20,473 nucleotides of DNA from M50B91 sp964526665 (GCA_964526665.1 CAZGJL010000015.1:1-20473), one strand, 5' to 3'; numbered from the stretch's first letter, positions 14,698 through 20,473 are shown. Notes: generated from the letters alone by a model not told the origin. A program made the numbers and translations.

Positions 14698-15270
14698 ATG
14701 AAAGATTTTTCTAAATATTCCGATGAACAATTAGCCGCTCTTTCTGTAGAAGAGGAAGTTGCTTTTTCAACTCTTGTTGATCGATATGAAGAACGTCTTC
14801 GTCGTTATGTTCACCGTATTTCTGCATTTGGAGAAGAAGAGGTAGAGGAAATACTGCAAGACACATTTCTTGCAGTTTGGAAAAACATTCGAGGATTTGA
14901 TGAGCGGGTAAAGTTTAGTAGCTGGGTTTATAGAATTGCTCATAACCAAACAATTTCACTTTTTCGAAAATTTAAAACACGAGGACAAGACAGGGCCGTG
15001 GAACTTACTCCAGAATTGTATCTTCCGACATCAGAAGATTTTGTCGATAGTTTTGATAATCGAATAGATGCCGCAATGATTCAAACAGCATTACAGGAGC
15101 TGCCAACGAAATATAGAGAAGTCTTGGTATTACGGTTTTTTGAAGATCTTTCATACGATGAAATGGCCGACATCTTGAAGTGTTCTATTGGAACAGTAAG
15201 TACTCTTGTAGCACGTGCTAGAAAGAAATTCCGTGTTGTTGTTCAACGTCTTAATATTACTTTTTCATAA
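14698..15270 (+). CDS. ECF-family RNA polymerase sigma factor
   Basis: A 190-aa sigma-70 family protein with only regions 2 and 4, the mark of ECF (group 4) sigmas. Region 2 is about 23-93: FSTLVDRYEERLRRYVHRI, then EEILQDTFLAVWKNI, then FSSWVYRIAHNQTISLFRK. Region 4 is about 126-180: LQELPTKYREVLVLRFFEDLSYDEMADIL, then the helix-turn-helix CSIGTVSTLVARARKKFR. Regions 1 and 3 are absent. Its stop overlaps the ATG of the membrane anti-sigma gene (TAATG), the classic arrangement for a sigma held by its partner. Its promoter looks autoregulated. The signal it answers is unknown; the secreted target suggests an envelope stress. Confidence 0.96.
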   Translation: MKDFSKYSDEQLAALSVEEEVAFSTLVDRYEERLRRYVHRISAFGEEEVEEILQDTFLAVWKNIRGFDERVKFSSWVYRIAHNQTISLFRKFKTRGQDRAVELTPELYLPTSEDFVDSFDNRIDAAMIQTALQELPTKYREVLVLRFFEDLSYDEMADILKCSIGTVSTLVARARKKFRVVVQRLNITFS

Positions 15271-16052
15271 TGAAAAAAAGTTTTGCCGATTCCGTGCTCA
15301 AAAGAATTCATGCGAAAAAAATTACTCCGCGTGAGAGATATTATTTTGTAGCAACAACGATACTTCATGGAATTGCGAGCATAGCGTTTCTGGTTTTTGG
15401 GATGTTTTCTGTCGCTCTCCTGTGGCACTTAATTCATAATTTTGAGTTTGTAGAATTCATGTGGGAAAAACCACATATTTTTGGAAAACTGTTTTGGTTT
15501 GGCGTTCCGTTGTTTTGGATAATTCTTTCGATAGCTTCATGGATTGTTACTGAACAAATTGTTCAACGAACAGATCGTGCTTATCGCATTCCCTTTTGGA
15601 TGATTGCCGTGGCAGTACTTTTGGTACAAATATTAGGTGGATTTGCATTAGAACAATCAAAAGTAGGAGAAAGAGCAGATGCCATGTTCGAACAACGAAT
15701 GGAATGGTATCAAGGATCAGAACGAATGAATAAGAGAATGGAACGAGTTCCAGAGGAAGGATTTTTGATGGGAACGGTACTAGAGATAAAATCTAACACG
15801 ATGATTCTTCTCAGTGATCGCACAAACAAAGAATGGAAGGTTCAATTGGAAGAAAACGCAAATCCTCGACGCCAAATAGAAGAAAAAATGAATGTTCGAA
15901 TGATTGGAGAAATGATTGGAAAAAACGAATTTCGTGCTATATCTTGGCGCCCAGCAAGAAAACGTCCACTAGAAGGGAAAGGTATTGAAAAAGGCGGAAA
16001 CAATATGCGTCCACCTTTATTTGATCGTTTGAGAGAACCAAGAAATTTTTAG
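15270..16052 (+). CDS. Probable membrane anti-sigma factor with OB-like domain
   Basis: A 260-aa protein whose ATG overlaps the sigma stop. The cytoplasmic N-terminus is short (about 1-26; DSVLKRIHAKKITPRERYYF) and could be the sigma-binding part. Three transmembrane helices follow (about 27-54, 74-95 and 107-127), which would leave the C-terminus outside. Next comes a charged Met-rich stretch (about 133-160), then a small beta domain (about 164-226; GTVLEIKSNTMILLSDRTNKEWKV) resembling DUF5666-type OB domains. The tail is basic. It has no zinc-finger HxxxCxxC anti-sigma motif. The anti-sigma role is inferred from position and topology. An extracytoplasmic sensor domain would fit. Its TAG overlaps the TAA of the convergent amidohydrolase gene by 4 bases. 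Confidence 0.85.
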   Translation: MKKSFADSVLKRIHAKKITPRERYYFVATTILHGIASIAFLVFGMFSVALLWHLIHNFEFVEFMWEKPHIFGKLFWFGVPLFWIILSIASWIVTEQIVQRTDRAYRIPFWMIAVAVLLVQILGGFALEQSKVGERADAMFEQRMEWYQGSERMNKRMERVPEEGFLMGTVLEIKSNTMILLSDRTNKEWKVQLEENANPRRQIEEKMNVRMIGEMIGKNEFRAISWRPARKRPLEGKGIEKGGNNMRPPLFDRLREPRNF

Positions 16053-17023
16053 ATATTTTTCAAAACTTTTCGTCCGTTTGTCGTTGCAATATTTACTAAG
16101 TCATCTACATCGTAGTAACGCGTTGTTTCGAGCAAGAATACAAGTTCTGTGAAAATATCTCCGTCGATAAATGGACAGAAGAAGTCGTAAACGTTATCTA
16201 CTCCAAGTGCCACATTCACTCCCGCTTCAAGGAATTGAGGAACAGGTGGAATAGAGTTGTGAACAGGAGCCATTTTTTCTCTCATTTGAACACCGTCAAT
16301 CATTGCTCGAGGGCAAACTATTACAGACATATCTGCTTCTTTGAGCATTTGTGCAACTTCTTTGAGATATGCATCTGGCTGTGCCGCAAGAGAACAAGCA
16401 TGTATCGCATTTACTCGTCCCTGCATTCCGTGTTTGATAACGGATTTTGCTAATAGTTCGGTATCTCGTTCGTCTGGATCATTGTTTTGATCAATATGTA
16501 CATCAACTGATTTATTTAAATCTTTTGCGAGTCCAAATAAAAATTCTAAATGTGCTTCTTCATTTGGTCGATCACGAGAGGGGAGTCCTCCAAGAAGATC
16601 CACAAAAGGAGCAGCTTTTCGGATCATTGCTTGTGCCTCAGGAGTCATTGCTCCTTCGAGTACTTGAGAACAAATCTGAACATCGATTTTGTCAGCGTAT
16701 TTCTCTTTTACAGCAAGAGCTGCTTCGATACATTTCATTCCGACCGTACTATCAACGTCAATATTGGTTCGCACGATATCACATCCTTGGTTGATAAAAT
16801 TTTCAGCACTACGAGAGATTCGTTCTACCAATCCGTCGTGAGTGTAATTTTCTTTTACGTCTTTCCAGAGATCCCATTTTACTTCCATGTGTTCGTTACA
16901 CATTTTTAGTTTTTCGGGAGTAACCACATACGCTTTATCAAAATGTGCATGACAGCACACGGGTCCACCTGCTGCAGCGATTTTTTCGCGAAGGTGTTCG
17001 AGCATGTTCCAGGGTTCAGCCAT
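16049..17023 (-). CDS. Amidohydrolase-superfamily protein, cytosine-deaminase-like
   Basis: A 324-aa metal-dependent hydrolase. Visible metal and active-site positions are H25-x-H27 in CHAHFDKAY, H176 in VDVHID, H208 in AIHACS and D276 in GVDNVYDFF. These line up with the motifs of bacterial cytosine deaminase (CodA), including the GMxxRVxAxHxC segment. Two differences matter. CodA has HxxE after the third His, and here it is HIDQ, so the catalytic Glu is replaced by Gln (Q179) in the simplest alignment. The protein also begins only 24 residues before the first HxH, so the usual N-terminal strands of the beta-sandwich domain are missing. It may act on another cyclic or amide substrate. It lies 26 bases after argH in one operon. 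Confidence 0.88.
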   Translation of the reverse strand: MAEPWNMLEHLREKIAAAGGPVCCHAHFDKAYVVTPEKLKMCNEHMEVKWDLWKDVKENYTHDGLVERISRSAENFINQGCDIVRTNIDVDSTVGMKCIEAALAVKEKYADKIDVQICSQVLEGAMTPEAQAMIRKAAPFVDLLGGLPSRDRPNEEAHLEFLFGLAKDLNKSVDVHIDQNNDPDERDTELLAKSVIKHGMQGRVNAIHACSLAAQPDAYLKEVAQMLKEADMSVIVCPRAMIDGVQMREKMAPVHNSIPPVPQFLEAGVNVALGVDNVYDFFCPFIDGDIFTELVFLLETTRYYDVDDLVNIATTNGRKVLKNI

Positions 17024-17049
17024 TTGAATAGGGGATTAGGGAAGTAATA

Positions 17050-18378
17050 TTAGCGTCTCATTCCGTCAATTTCTTTCTGTAATTTATCAAGACCAAGATT
17101 ATTTGTTCCTCCTTGGTGAGTAGAGAGCTTCATCATTTCTTGAATATCTTCAGCATTAATATCAATACTTGCGATATTTGCTCCTACTTCACGGTACGCA
17201 TCTCGAAAGGTCATTCCTTTTTTCACAAGCTCAAATGCTTTGTGAGCAGCAAAAAGTCCAGGAGAGGCCAATGAAGAGTTAATCATGACTATCTCATTTG
17301 GAGCGATGTTCCCAATAATAGCTCGTGCTGCATCGAGACACATTTCTGTGTAACGAAGTCCGAGGAAGAGGGGACGTTTGATTTCTTGTCCATCTCGGTG
17401 ATATCCAAGAACTTTGTGCATGATATTCATAGATATTTCATTTCTACAGGCAAAAACTGTAGCTGTTCGTCCACGGATCAATTCCGCTACATCAAGATTT
17501 TTCTTTTGTGGCATAATAGATGACCCGGTTGCGATTGAATCGTCCATCTCAAAGAACTGAAACTCTTGAGTCGTGAAAAACAATATATCTGAAGAGAATT
17601 TGTTCAAGGTGAGCATCATGTTGCAGCAAGCCTCAAGGACGAGTCCTTCAAATTTTCCTCGTGAGTTTTGACAATAAATAGGATTTGATTGTGTACGGTT
17701 AAATCCAAGTTCTTTTGTCAGCGTGTCTCGGTCAAAATCAAATGGAGAACCATATCCTGCTCCTGATCCAAGTGGATTTTGGTCAATGATTTCATCAGTA
17801 ATTACCGTAAGTAATCGAGCGTCATCGAGTAGTGATTCAACAAAAGAAGAAGCCCATGTTCCTACGCTTGTCGGCATCGCTTTTTGCATGTGTGTGTATC
17901 CAGGCATCGGAACGAACTCATGCTCTTTTGCAAATGCCAAAAAGTCATTCGCAACGTCCAAGATTTTTTCTCGCATTGCTACGGCTTTGTTTTTCAAGAA
18001 GTAACGCATCATCACCAAAACCTGATCGTTTCGAGATCGCCCTGTGTGAATCTTTTTTCCCGTGTCGCCTAATTTTTCAATCAAGTATTCTTCAATTTTT
18101 GTATGAGAGTCTTCGTCTTCCACCTTGAGAACGAATTCTCCTTTTTCCCAAAGCACCAATATATCATCTAATCCTCCTTCCAGCTGTTTGAGTTCTTCTT
18201 TTGTAAGAAGATTGTGACGCTCCAAAAGACGAGCATAGCAACGACTACACCACACATCATCAGGAAGCATTATTTGGTCATAAAAAATGTCTTCTCCTGC
18301 ATTGAATTCTTCCACAATACGATTCAAATCAACATCCTTGTTTTTGAACCAAATTTTTTTCTTGATAGGCTTAGACAT
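17050..18378 (-). CDS. argH: Argininosuccinate lyase
   Basis: A 442-aa member of the fumarase/aspartase superfamily that splits argininosuccinate into arginine and fumarate. It has IHTGRSRNDQV (110-120), the catalytic His loop YTHMQKAMP (161-169, T162 and H163), and the signature GSSIMPQKKN (285-294), whose QKKN form marks ArgH rather than adenylosuccinate lyase (YKRN). The Pro that usually follows QKKN is Leu, a small oddity. The N-terminal YDxxxxPxDVWCSRCYARLL is typical of the family. No argG or other arginine gene is near, so the substrate may be imported, made elsewhere in the genome, or different. The promoter lies 32 bases upstream. It is divergent from tRNA-Ser and is followed by the amidohydrolase. 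Confidence 0.95.
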   Translation of the reverse strand: MSKPIKKKIWFKNKDVDLNRIVEEFNAGEDIFYDQIMLPDDVWCSRCYARLLERHNLLTKEELKQLEGGLDDILVLWEKGEFVLKVEDEDSHTKIEEYLIEKLGDTGKKIHTGRSRNDQVLVMMRYFLKNKAVAMREKILDVANDFLAFAKEHEFVPMPGYTHMQKAMPTSVGTWASSFVESLLDDARLLTVITDEIIDQNPLGSGAGYGSPFDFDRDTLTKELGFNRTQSNPIYCQNSRGKFEGLVLEACCNMMLTLNKFSSDILFFTTQEFQFFEMDDSIATGSSIMPQKKNLDVAELIRGRTATVFACRNEISMNIMHKVLGYHRDGQEIKRPLFLGLRYTEMCLDAARAIIGNIAPNEIVMINSSLASPGLFAAHKAFELVKKGMTFRDAYREVGANIASIDINAEDIQEMMKLSTHQGGTNNLGLDKLQKEIDGMRR

Positions 18379-18409
18379 CTGAAATGGGGGTTAAATTTCA
18401 TCATAAGGA

Positions 18410-18438
18410 AATATAAGACTGAATAGAAACTTTTACAA
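18410..18438 (-). promoter_or_regulatory. Promoter of the argH-amidohydrolase operon
   Basis: On the minus strand TTGTAA (18438-18433), 17 bases, then TATATT (18415-18410). The leader would be about 25 bases, with no Shine-Dalgarno sequence. Confidence 0.6.
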
Positions 18439-18460
18439 TTAAATCGTGAAGAAAATTTCC

Positions 18461-18488
18461 TTGACCCAAATTTTCGTTCGCGTACACT
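18461..18488 (+). promoter_or_regulatory. Promoter of tRNA-Ser
   Basis: TTGACC (18461-18466), 16 bases, then TACACT (18483-18488). The tRNA begins 23 bases later. Confidence 0.65.
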
Positions 18489-18511
18489 CTCGCTGTTCTA
18501 CTTGGAATTGC

Positions 18512-18601
18512 GGAGAAGTGCCAGAGTGGTCGAATGGGGCACCCTGCTAAGGTGTTGTACCCGCAAGGGTACCGAGGGTTCGAATCCCTCCTTCTCCGCC
18601 A
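18512..18601 (+). tRNA. tRNA-Ser(GCT), with encoded CCA
   Basis: The acceptor stem is GGAGAAG (18512-18518) pairing with CTTCTCC (18591-18597). G is the discriminator and CCA is encoded (18599-18601). The anticodon loop CTGCTAA gives anticodon GCT, reading AGC and AGU. A long variable arm (GTACCC, GCAA, GGGTAC) is typical of tRNA-Ser. The T arm is GAGGG, TTCGAAT, CCCTC. It decodes serine in the cytoplasm. Its 3' end is copied twice downstream. Confidence 0.97.
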
Positions 18602-18602
18602 G
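18583..18602 (+). repeat. tRNA-Ser 3' end, copy 1 of 3 (inside the gene)
   Basis: The 20 bases from the T loop to just past CCA form the reference copy of a direct repeat found again at 18728-18747 and 18860-18879. In form it resembles the core of a tRNA-type integration site. Confidence 0.85.
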
Positions 18603-18612
18603 ACAAGAAATC

Positions 18613-18639
18613 AAAAGCCACCCGAAAGGGTGGTTTTTT
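18613..18639 (+). terminator. Terminator of tRNA-Ser
   Basis: The stem CCACCC (18618-18623) pairs with GGGTGG (18628-18633), with a GAAA tetraloop and six Ts after it. Confidence 0.88.
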
Positions 18640-18666
18640 ATTTATTGATTTTCGCGAAGCGCAAGG

Positions 18667-18683
18667 GAACCCTGTGGGTTCGA
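18667..18683 (+). repeat. 17-base hairpin repeat, copy 1
   Basis: GAACCCTGTGGGTTCGA forms a 6-bp stem with a TGT loop. A copy with one change is at 18818-18834, in the same relative place before the next tRNA tail copy. Its GGGTTCGA equals the T-arm bases of the tRNA. Confidence 0.7.
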
Positions 18684-18727
18684 TGACGAACGAAGAGAGT
18701 CATACCCTGAAAGACACATGTAAATGT

Positions 18728-18747
18728 AATCCCTCCTTCTCCGCCAG
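18728..18747 (+). repeat. tRNA-Ser 3' end, copy 2 of 3
   Basis: 20 of 20 bases match the tRNA-Ser end at 18583-18602, including CCAG. The copy is not part of a complete tRNA. The distance from copy 1 is 145 bases. It looks like an attachment-site duplication or a decayed tRNA copy. Confidence 0.85.
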
Positions 18748-18765
18748 TAAAGATAAAACAATTCG

Positions 18766-18794
18766 GATATCCCTTGTGGATATCGGGATTTTTT
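18766..18794 (+). terminator. Terminator-like hairpin in the second repeat unit
   Basis: GATATCC (18766-18772) pairs perfectly with GGATATC (18778-18784) over a 5-base loop, followed by GGGA and six Ts. It has the same place in unit 2 as the tRNA terminator has in unit 1. Confidence 0.6.
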
Positions 18795-18817
18795 AATTCC
18801 CGTAGGGAATGGGATTT

Positions 18818-18834
18818 GAAGCCTGTGGGTTCGA
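18818..18834 (+). repeat. 17-base hairpin repeat, copy 2
   Basis: 16 of 17 bases match 18667-18683. The single change (C to G at the fourth base) breaks one pair of the stem. Confidence 0.7.
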
Positions 18835-18859
18835 CCCGAGTGTTACGAGGGCGCGCAGC

Positions 18860-18879
18860 AATCCCTCCTTCTCCGCTAG
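18860..18879 (+). repeat. tRNA-Ser 3' end, copy 3 of 3
   Basis: 19 of 20 bases match the tRNA-Ser end; CCA is changed to CTA. It lies 132 bases after copy 2 and 15 bases before the stop of the minus-strand cargo gene. Confidence 0.85.
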
Positions 18880-18894
18880 ATATATTTATATGTA

Positions 18895-19566
18895 TTAGCT
18901 GAGAATAGCCTTTATTTTAGGTTCTTCAAAAACTTCAACAACGTCAAAGTTATTATTTTTCTTTCTCGGTTTCATTTTTAGTATTGCAGAACTCCACTCA
19001 GCATTGAAAAGTTTTTGGAACTCACTTTTTCTCTTTTCTATGAGTTTTAATCTTTCTGCTTCTGTGATTTGAAGGTATTCCAATATTTTTTTTGTGTGCC
19101 CCTCTCCCCAATTTATTAAAATTTCAGGATTTTCCTTGTTAATTTTTTCTCTCACTAAAAAAGAGGCTTTTTGGGCTAACGTAATTTCTCTGAAAAAATC
19201 GCTAAAGAAAAAGAACATATCTAGTGTCTGATGAATTCGTTGTTTGTATATATCAACATTAAAAAATAATACGGAAGTTTTAGAAAAAGATTCAATAAGA
19301 GGTTTTTCATCTGTACTTATCTCGATTTTATACTTTTTGAGTTTTTTAGGAGTTTGGGGTTCTTGGTCTGTTTCATGCCCCTCCAATAAGACTGCATCAT
19401 ACTTCTGAGGATTAAATCCCTTGGGAAGTTGTAGAGGTATATCATGATTACTTGATAGTAATAAAGTACATCCTGCATCAAATGTTGGATTGGGCACTCT
19501 GATTAAATTCATTTCTTCTAAAATAAAACTTTTATTCAAAAAAGTCAAAAAATGACAAAATCCCAT
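18895..19566 (-). CDS. Unknown 223-aa protein, possibly a divergent TraB/PrgY-like protein
   Basis: I do not recognise it with certainty. Two pieces recall the TraB/PrgY/GumN group: a segment after LLLSSNHDIP ending in YDAVLLEGHE (about 56-65), and EILINWGEGHTKKILEYL (about 148-165), where TraB proteins have a GxGH near the end of the domain. The spacing is shorter than usual and the domain seems incomplete. There is no signal peptide; the N-terminus to residue 18 may be untranslated, since M19 is an alternative start (19512). Unlike other genes here it has an AGGAGG about 11 bases before the first ATG. That AGGAGG lies in a region resembling the reverse complement of the tRNA tail. It sits in the accessory segment between two tRNA genes, so it is probably acquired. 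Confidence 0.65.
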   Translation of the reverse strand: MGFCHFLTFLNKSFILEEMNLIRVPNPTFDAGCTLLLSSNHDIPLQLPKGFNPQKYDAVLLEGHETDQEPQTPKKLKKYKIEISTDEKPLIESFSKTSVLFFNVDIYKQRIHQTLDMFFFFSDFFREITLAQKASFLVREKINKENPEILINWGEGHTKKILEYLQITEAERLKLIEKRKSEFQKLFNAEWSSAILKMKPRKKNNNFDVVEVFEEPKIKAILS

Positions 19567-19784
19567 AAATAGCTATCCCTCCTCTTTCCCGCATTGACAT
19601 TTTCTTGTTTTTCGTTATAAAACAATTAGTGAAGTAAATATTTCCATTTGGAATTTTTTTCTTCCTCAATGTTCTTTGCAAAATCGGTCTCTTACAGAAT
19701 TGGTTCTGATCTTCTTTGGGATTAGAACACGAAGGAAGGTTTGAATCAATTCTTAGTATAAATTAATCTTAAATCTAGTGTATT
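19567..19784. other. Intergenic region between the two cargo genes
   Basis: These 218 bases hold no gene that I can support. At 19575-19592 there is a degraded likeness of the tRNA tail (ATCCCTCCT exact, then CCGC after an insertion). A 9-bp stem-loop with one G-T pair lies at 19703-19711/19720-19728; it has no T-run and so is not an evident terminator. A good promoter for either flanking gene is not obvious. Confidence 0.5.
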
Positions 19785-20315
19785 ATGAAAAAAAATCTTA
19801 TTTTTATTAGCAGTTTATTTGTAGCAGCATTAATGTTTTATTCTTGCGCTGAGACCCCTCCTCAAGAAGAGGAAGTAGGCTCTCATCCTATCACGGTTAT
19901 TGATCTGGTGAGTGATCCTTCAGAAAGAACTTTGAATCCAATATTGGATTCTTTAGTAGCCAATGTTATGTCTTCTGTATCAGAAGGATTTCCTTCTCTT
20001 GGAGAGTACCTGATAGATTCGTGTTCTTGTAACATAGATACAGCTATTGTCTTTGGTGTTATGAGGGATGAAGTTAATGGATCTGTCATTATTGAGGTAG
20101 ACGAATTCATTAGTATAAGTATCGATTTATTGTTCGATGCATACCTGTACTCACTCATTGAATACCAAGCTGTTGTTATGGACACAGCACAAATGCTTCA
20201 AGAAAGAGAAAAAGCATATGCTCTTTATAATGAAACCATTGTCCGGTACATGATAGCTACTCATTTAATGATGAATTATGAAAGTGAAATGAATGGACAA
20301 GTAATGAAAGAATAG
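19785..20315 (+). CDS. Predicted lipoprotein, unknown function
   Basis: A 176-aa protein with an N-terminal KK, a hydrophobic segment (about 4-19) and Cys21 in the context MFYSCAE, which would be the lipidated residue. The lipobox is imperfect because aromatic residues stand where small ones are usual, so a plain signal anchor is possible. The mature part is acidic, has a CSC pair (C80, C82) in a loop, and then predicted helices, including a long one in the last 50 residues. No family is recognised. The protein should sit outside the cell. It lies alone between tRNA-Ser and tRNA-Thr and ends at its own terminator. It may be accessory cargo. Confidence 0.75.
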   Translation: MKKNLIFISSLFVAALMFYSCAETPPQEEEVGSHPITVIDLVSDPSERTLNPILDSLVANVMSSVSEGFPSLGEYLIDSCSCNIDTAIVFGVMRDEVNGSVIIEVDEFISISIDLLFDAYLYSLIEYQAVVMDTAQMLQEREKAYALYNETIVRYMIATHLMMNYESEMNGQVMKE

Positions 20316-20347
20316 AAGGAAGAAGAGATCTTTTTGTAAAACATTTT

Positions 20348-20386
20348 ATTCCCTGCGGCGAATCATCGTTGTAGGGAATATTTTTA
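20348..20386 (+). terminator. Terminator of the lipoprotein gene
   Basis: ATTCCCT (20348-20354) pairs with AGGGAAT (20373-20379). The stem extends inward through G-T pairs to about 14 bp with an ATCA loop, and is followed by TTTTT. Confidence 0.85.
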
Positions 20387-20422
20387 TTGTATTCCTAGGC
20401 AAAACTCGTATCATCCCTCCGC

Positions 20423-20473
20423 GCCGAGATAGCTCAGTGGTAGAGCAACGCACTCGTAACGCGTAGGTCGTGG
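20423..20473 (+). tRNA. tRNA-Thr(CGT), 3' part outside the window
   Basis: It starts GCCGAGA. The D arm GCTC, AGTGGTA, GAGC is standard. The anticodon loop CTCGTAA gives anticodon CGT, reading ACG (threonine). The stem ACGCA/CGCGT has one A-C mismatch next to the loop. The window ends at the start of the T arm, so pairing with the acceptor 3' strand cannot be checked. Confidence 0.88.

Noticed and set aside
18602..18879. CRISPR array
   Set aside because: Only three copies of the repeat occur, spacers are 112-125 bases and contain shared elements, and the repeat is a tRNA end; no cas gene is present.
19703..19728. Stem-loop as terminator or riboregulator
   Set aside because: The stem is good but has no T-run on either side and no conserved aptamer that I recognise.
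11..20315. UGA read as glycine in this organism
   Set aside because: All recognisable proteins are complete without any in-frame TGA, so the window gives no direct evidence of recoding, only of TGA avoidance.
20412..20420. A fifth tRNA-tail likeness (ATCCCTCC) just before tRNA-Thr
   Set aside because: Only eight bases match and the following bases belong to the tRNA-Thr acceptor, so chance is likely.

Overview
The window is AT-rich bacterial DNA carrying core genes (dnaK, groES-groEL, eno, recX, argH, two tRNAs) mixed with many proteins I cannot name. Several traits point to a Candidate Phyla Radiation lineage (Patescibacteria, perhaps near Peregrinibacteria/Gracilibacteria): almost no Shine-Dalgarno sequences, a Gram-positive-style cell-wall sorting signal, many short or unknown membrane proteins, and no TGA stop codon in any of the 21 genes called. 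This placement is inference; no rRNA or ribosomal protein gene is present to settle it.

Layout. 1-2421: an unknown 493-aa protein meets, tail to tail, a voltage-sensor/PH-domain membrane protein. 2428-4510: divergent promoters, a CIRCE operator, then dnaK with a terminator. 4554-5882: an anchored cupredoxin-like protein overlaps recX, which converges on a previously hidden 52-aa membrane protein gene with its own strong promoter. 5880-8986: an LPQSG surface protein is divergent from enolase, which is followed by a GNAT acetyltransferase. 9036-13884 (minus strand): caxA-type cation exchanger, groES, a 79-aa unknown gene, groEL and an unknown 504-aa protein; a second CIRCE-like operator precedes groES. 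13952-16052: an ECF sigma factor, its membrane anti-sigma factor and a secreted repeat protein. The sigma gene and the secreted protein gene share the same promoter (TGACACAAA-N13-CGTA). 16049-18378 (minus): amidohydrolase and argH, one operon. 18461-20473: tRNA-Ser(GCT), then a small accessory segment in which the tRNA 3' end is repeated twice more, two cargo genes (a GEGH-containing protein and a lipoprotein), and the start of tRNA-Thr(CGT).

How the parts work together. The two chaperone systems appear to form one HrcA/CIRCE heat-shock regulon. The ECF sigma, anti-sigma and secreted protein look like a self-contained envelope-stress circuit. The surface proteins (LPQSG protein, cupredoxin-like protein, lipoprotein) and the voltage-sensor/PH protein suggest a monoderm-like cell surface with unusual sensing. 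The strongest candidates for undescribed biology are the voltage-sensor/PH fusion, the ECF circuit, the small gene inside groESL, and the tRNA-Ser tail repeats.
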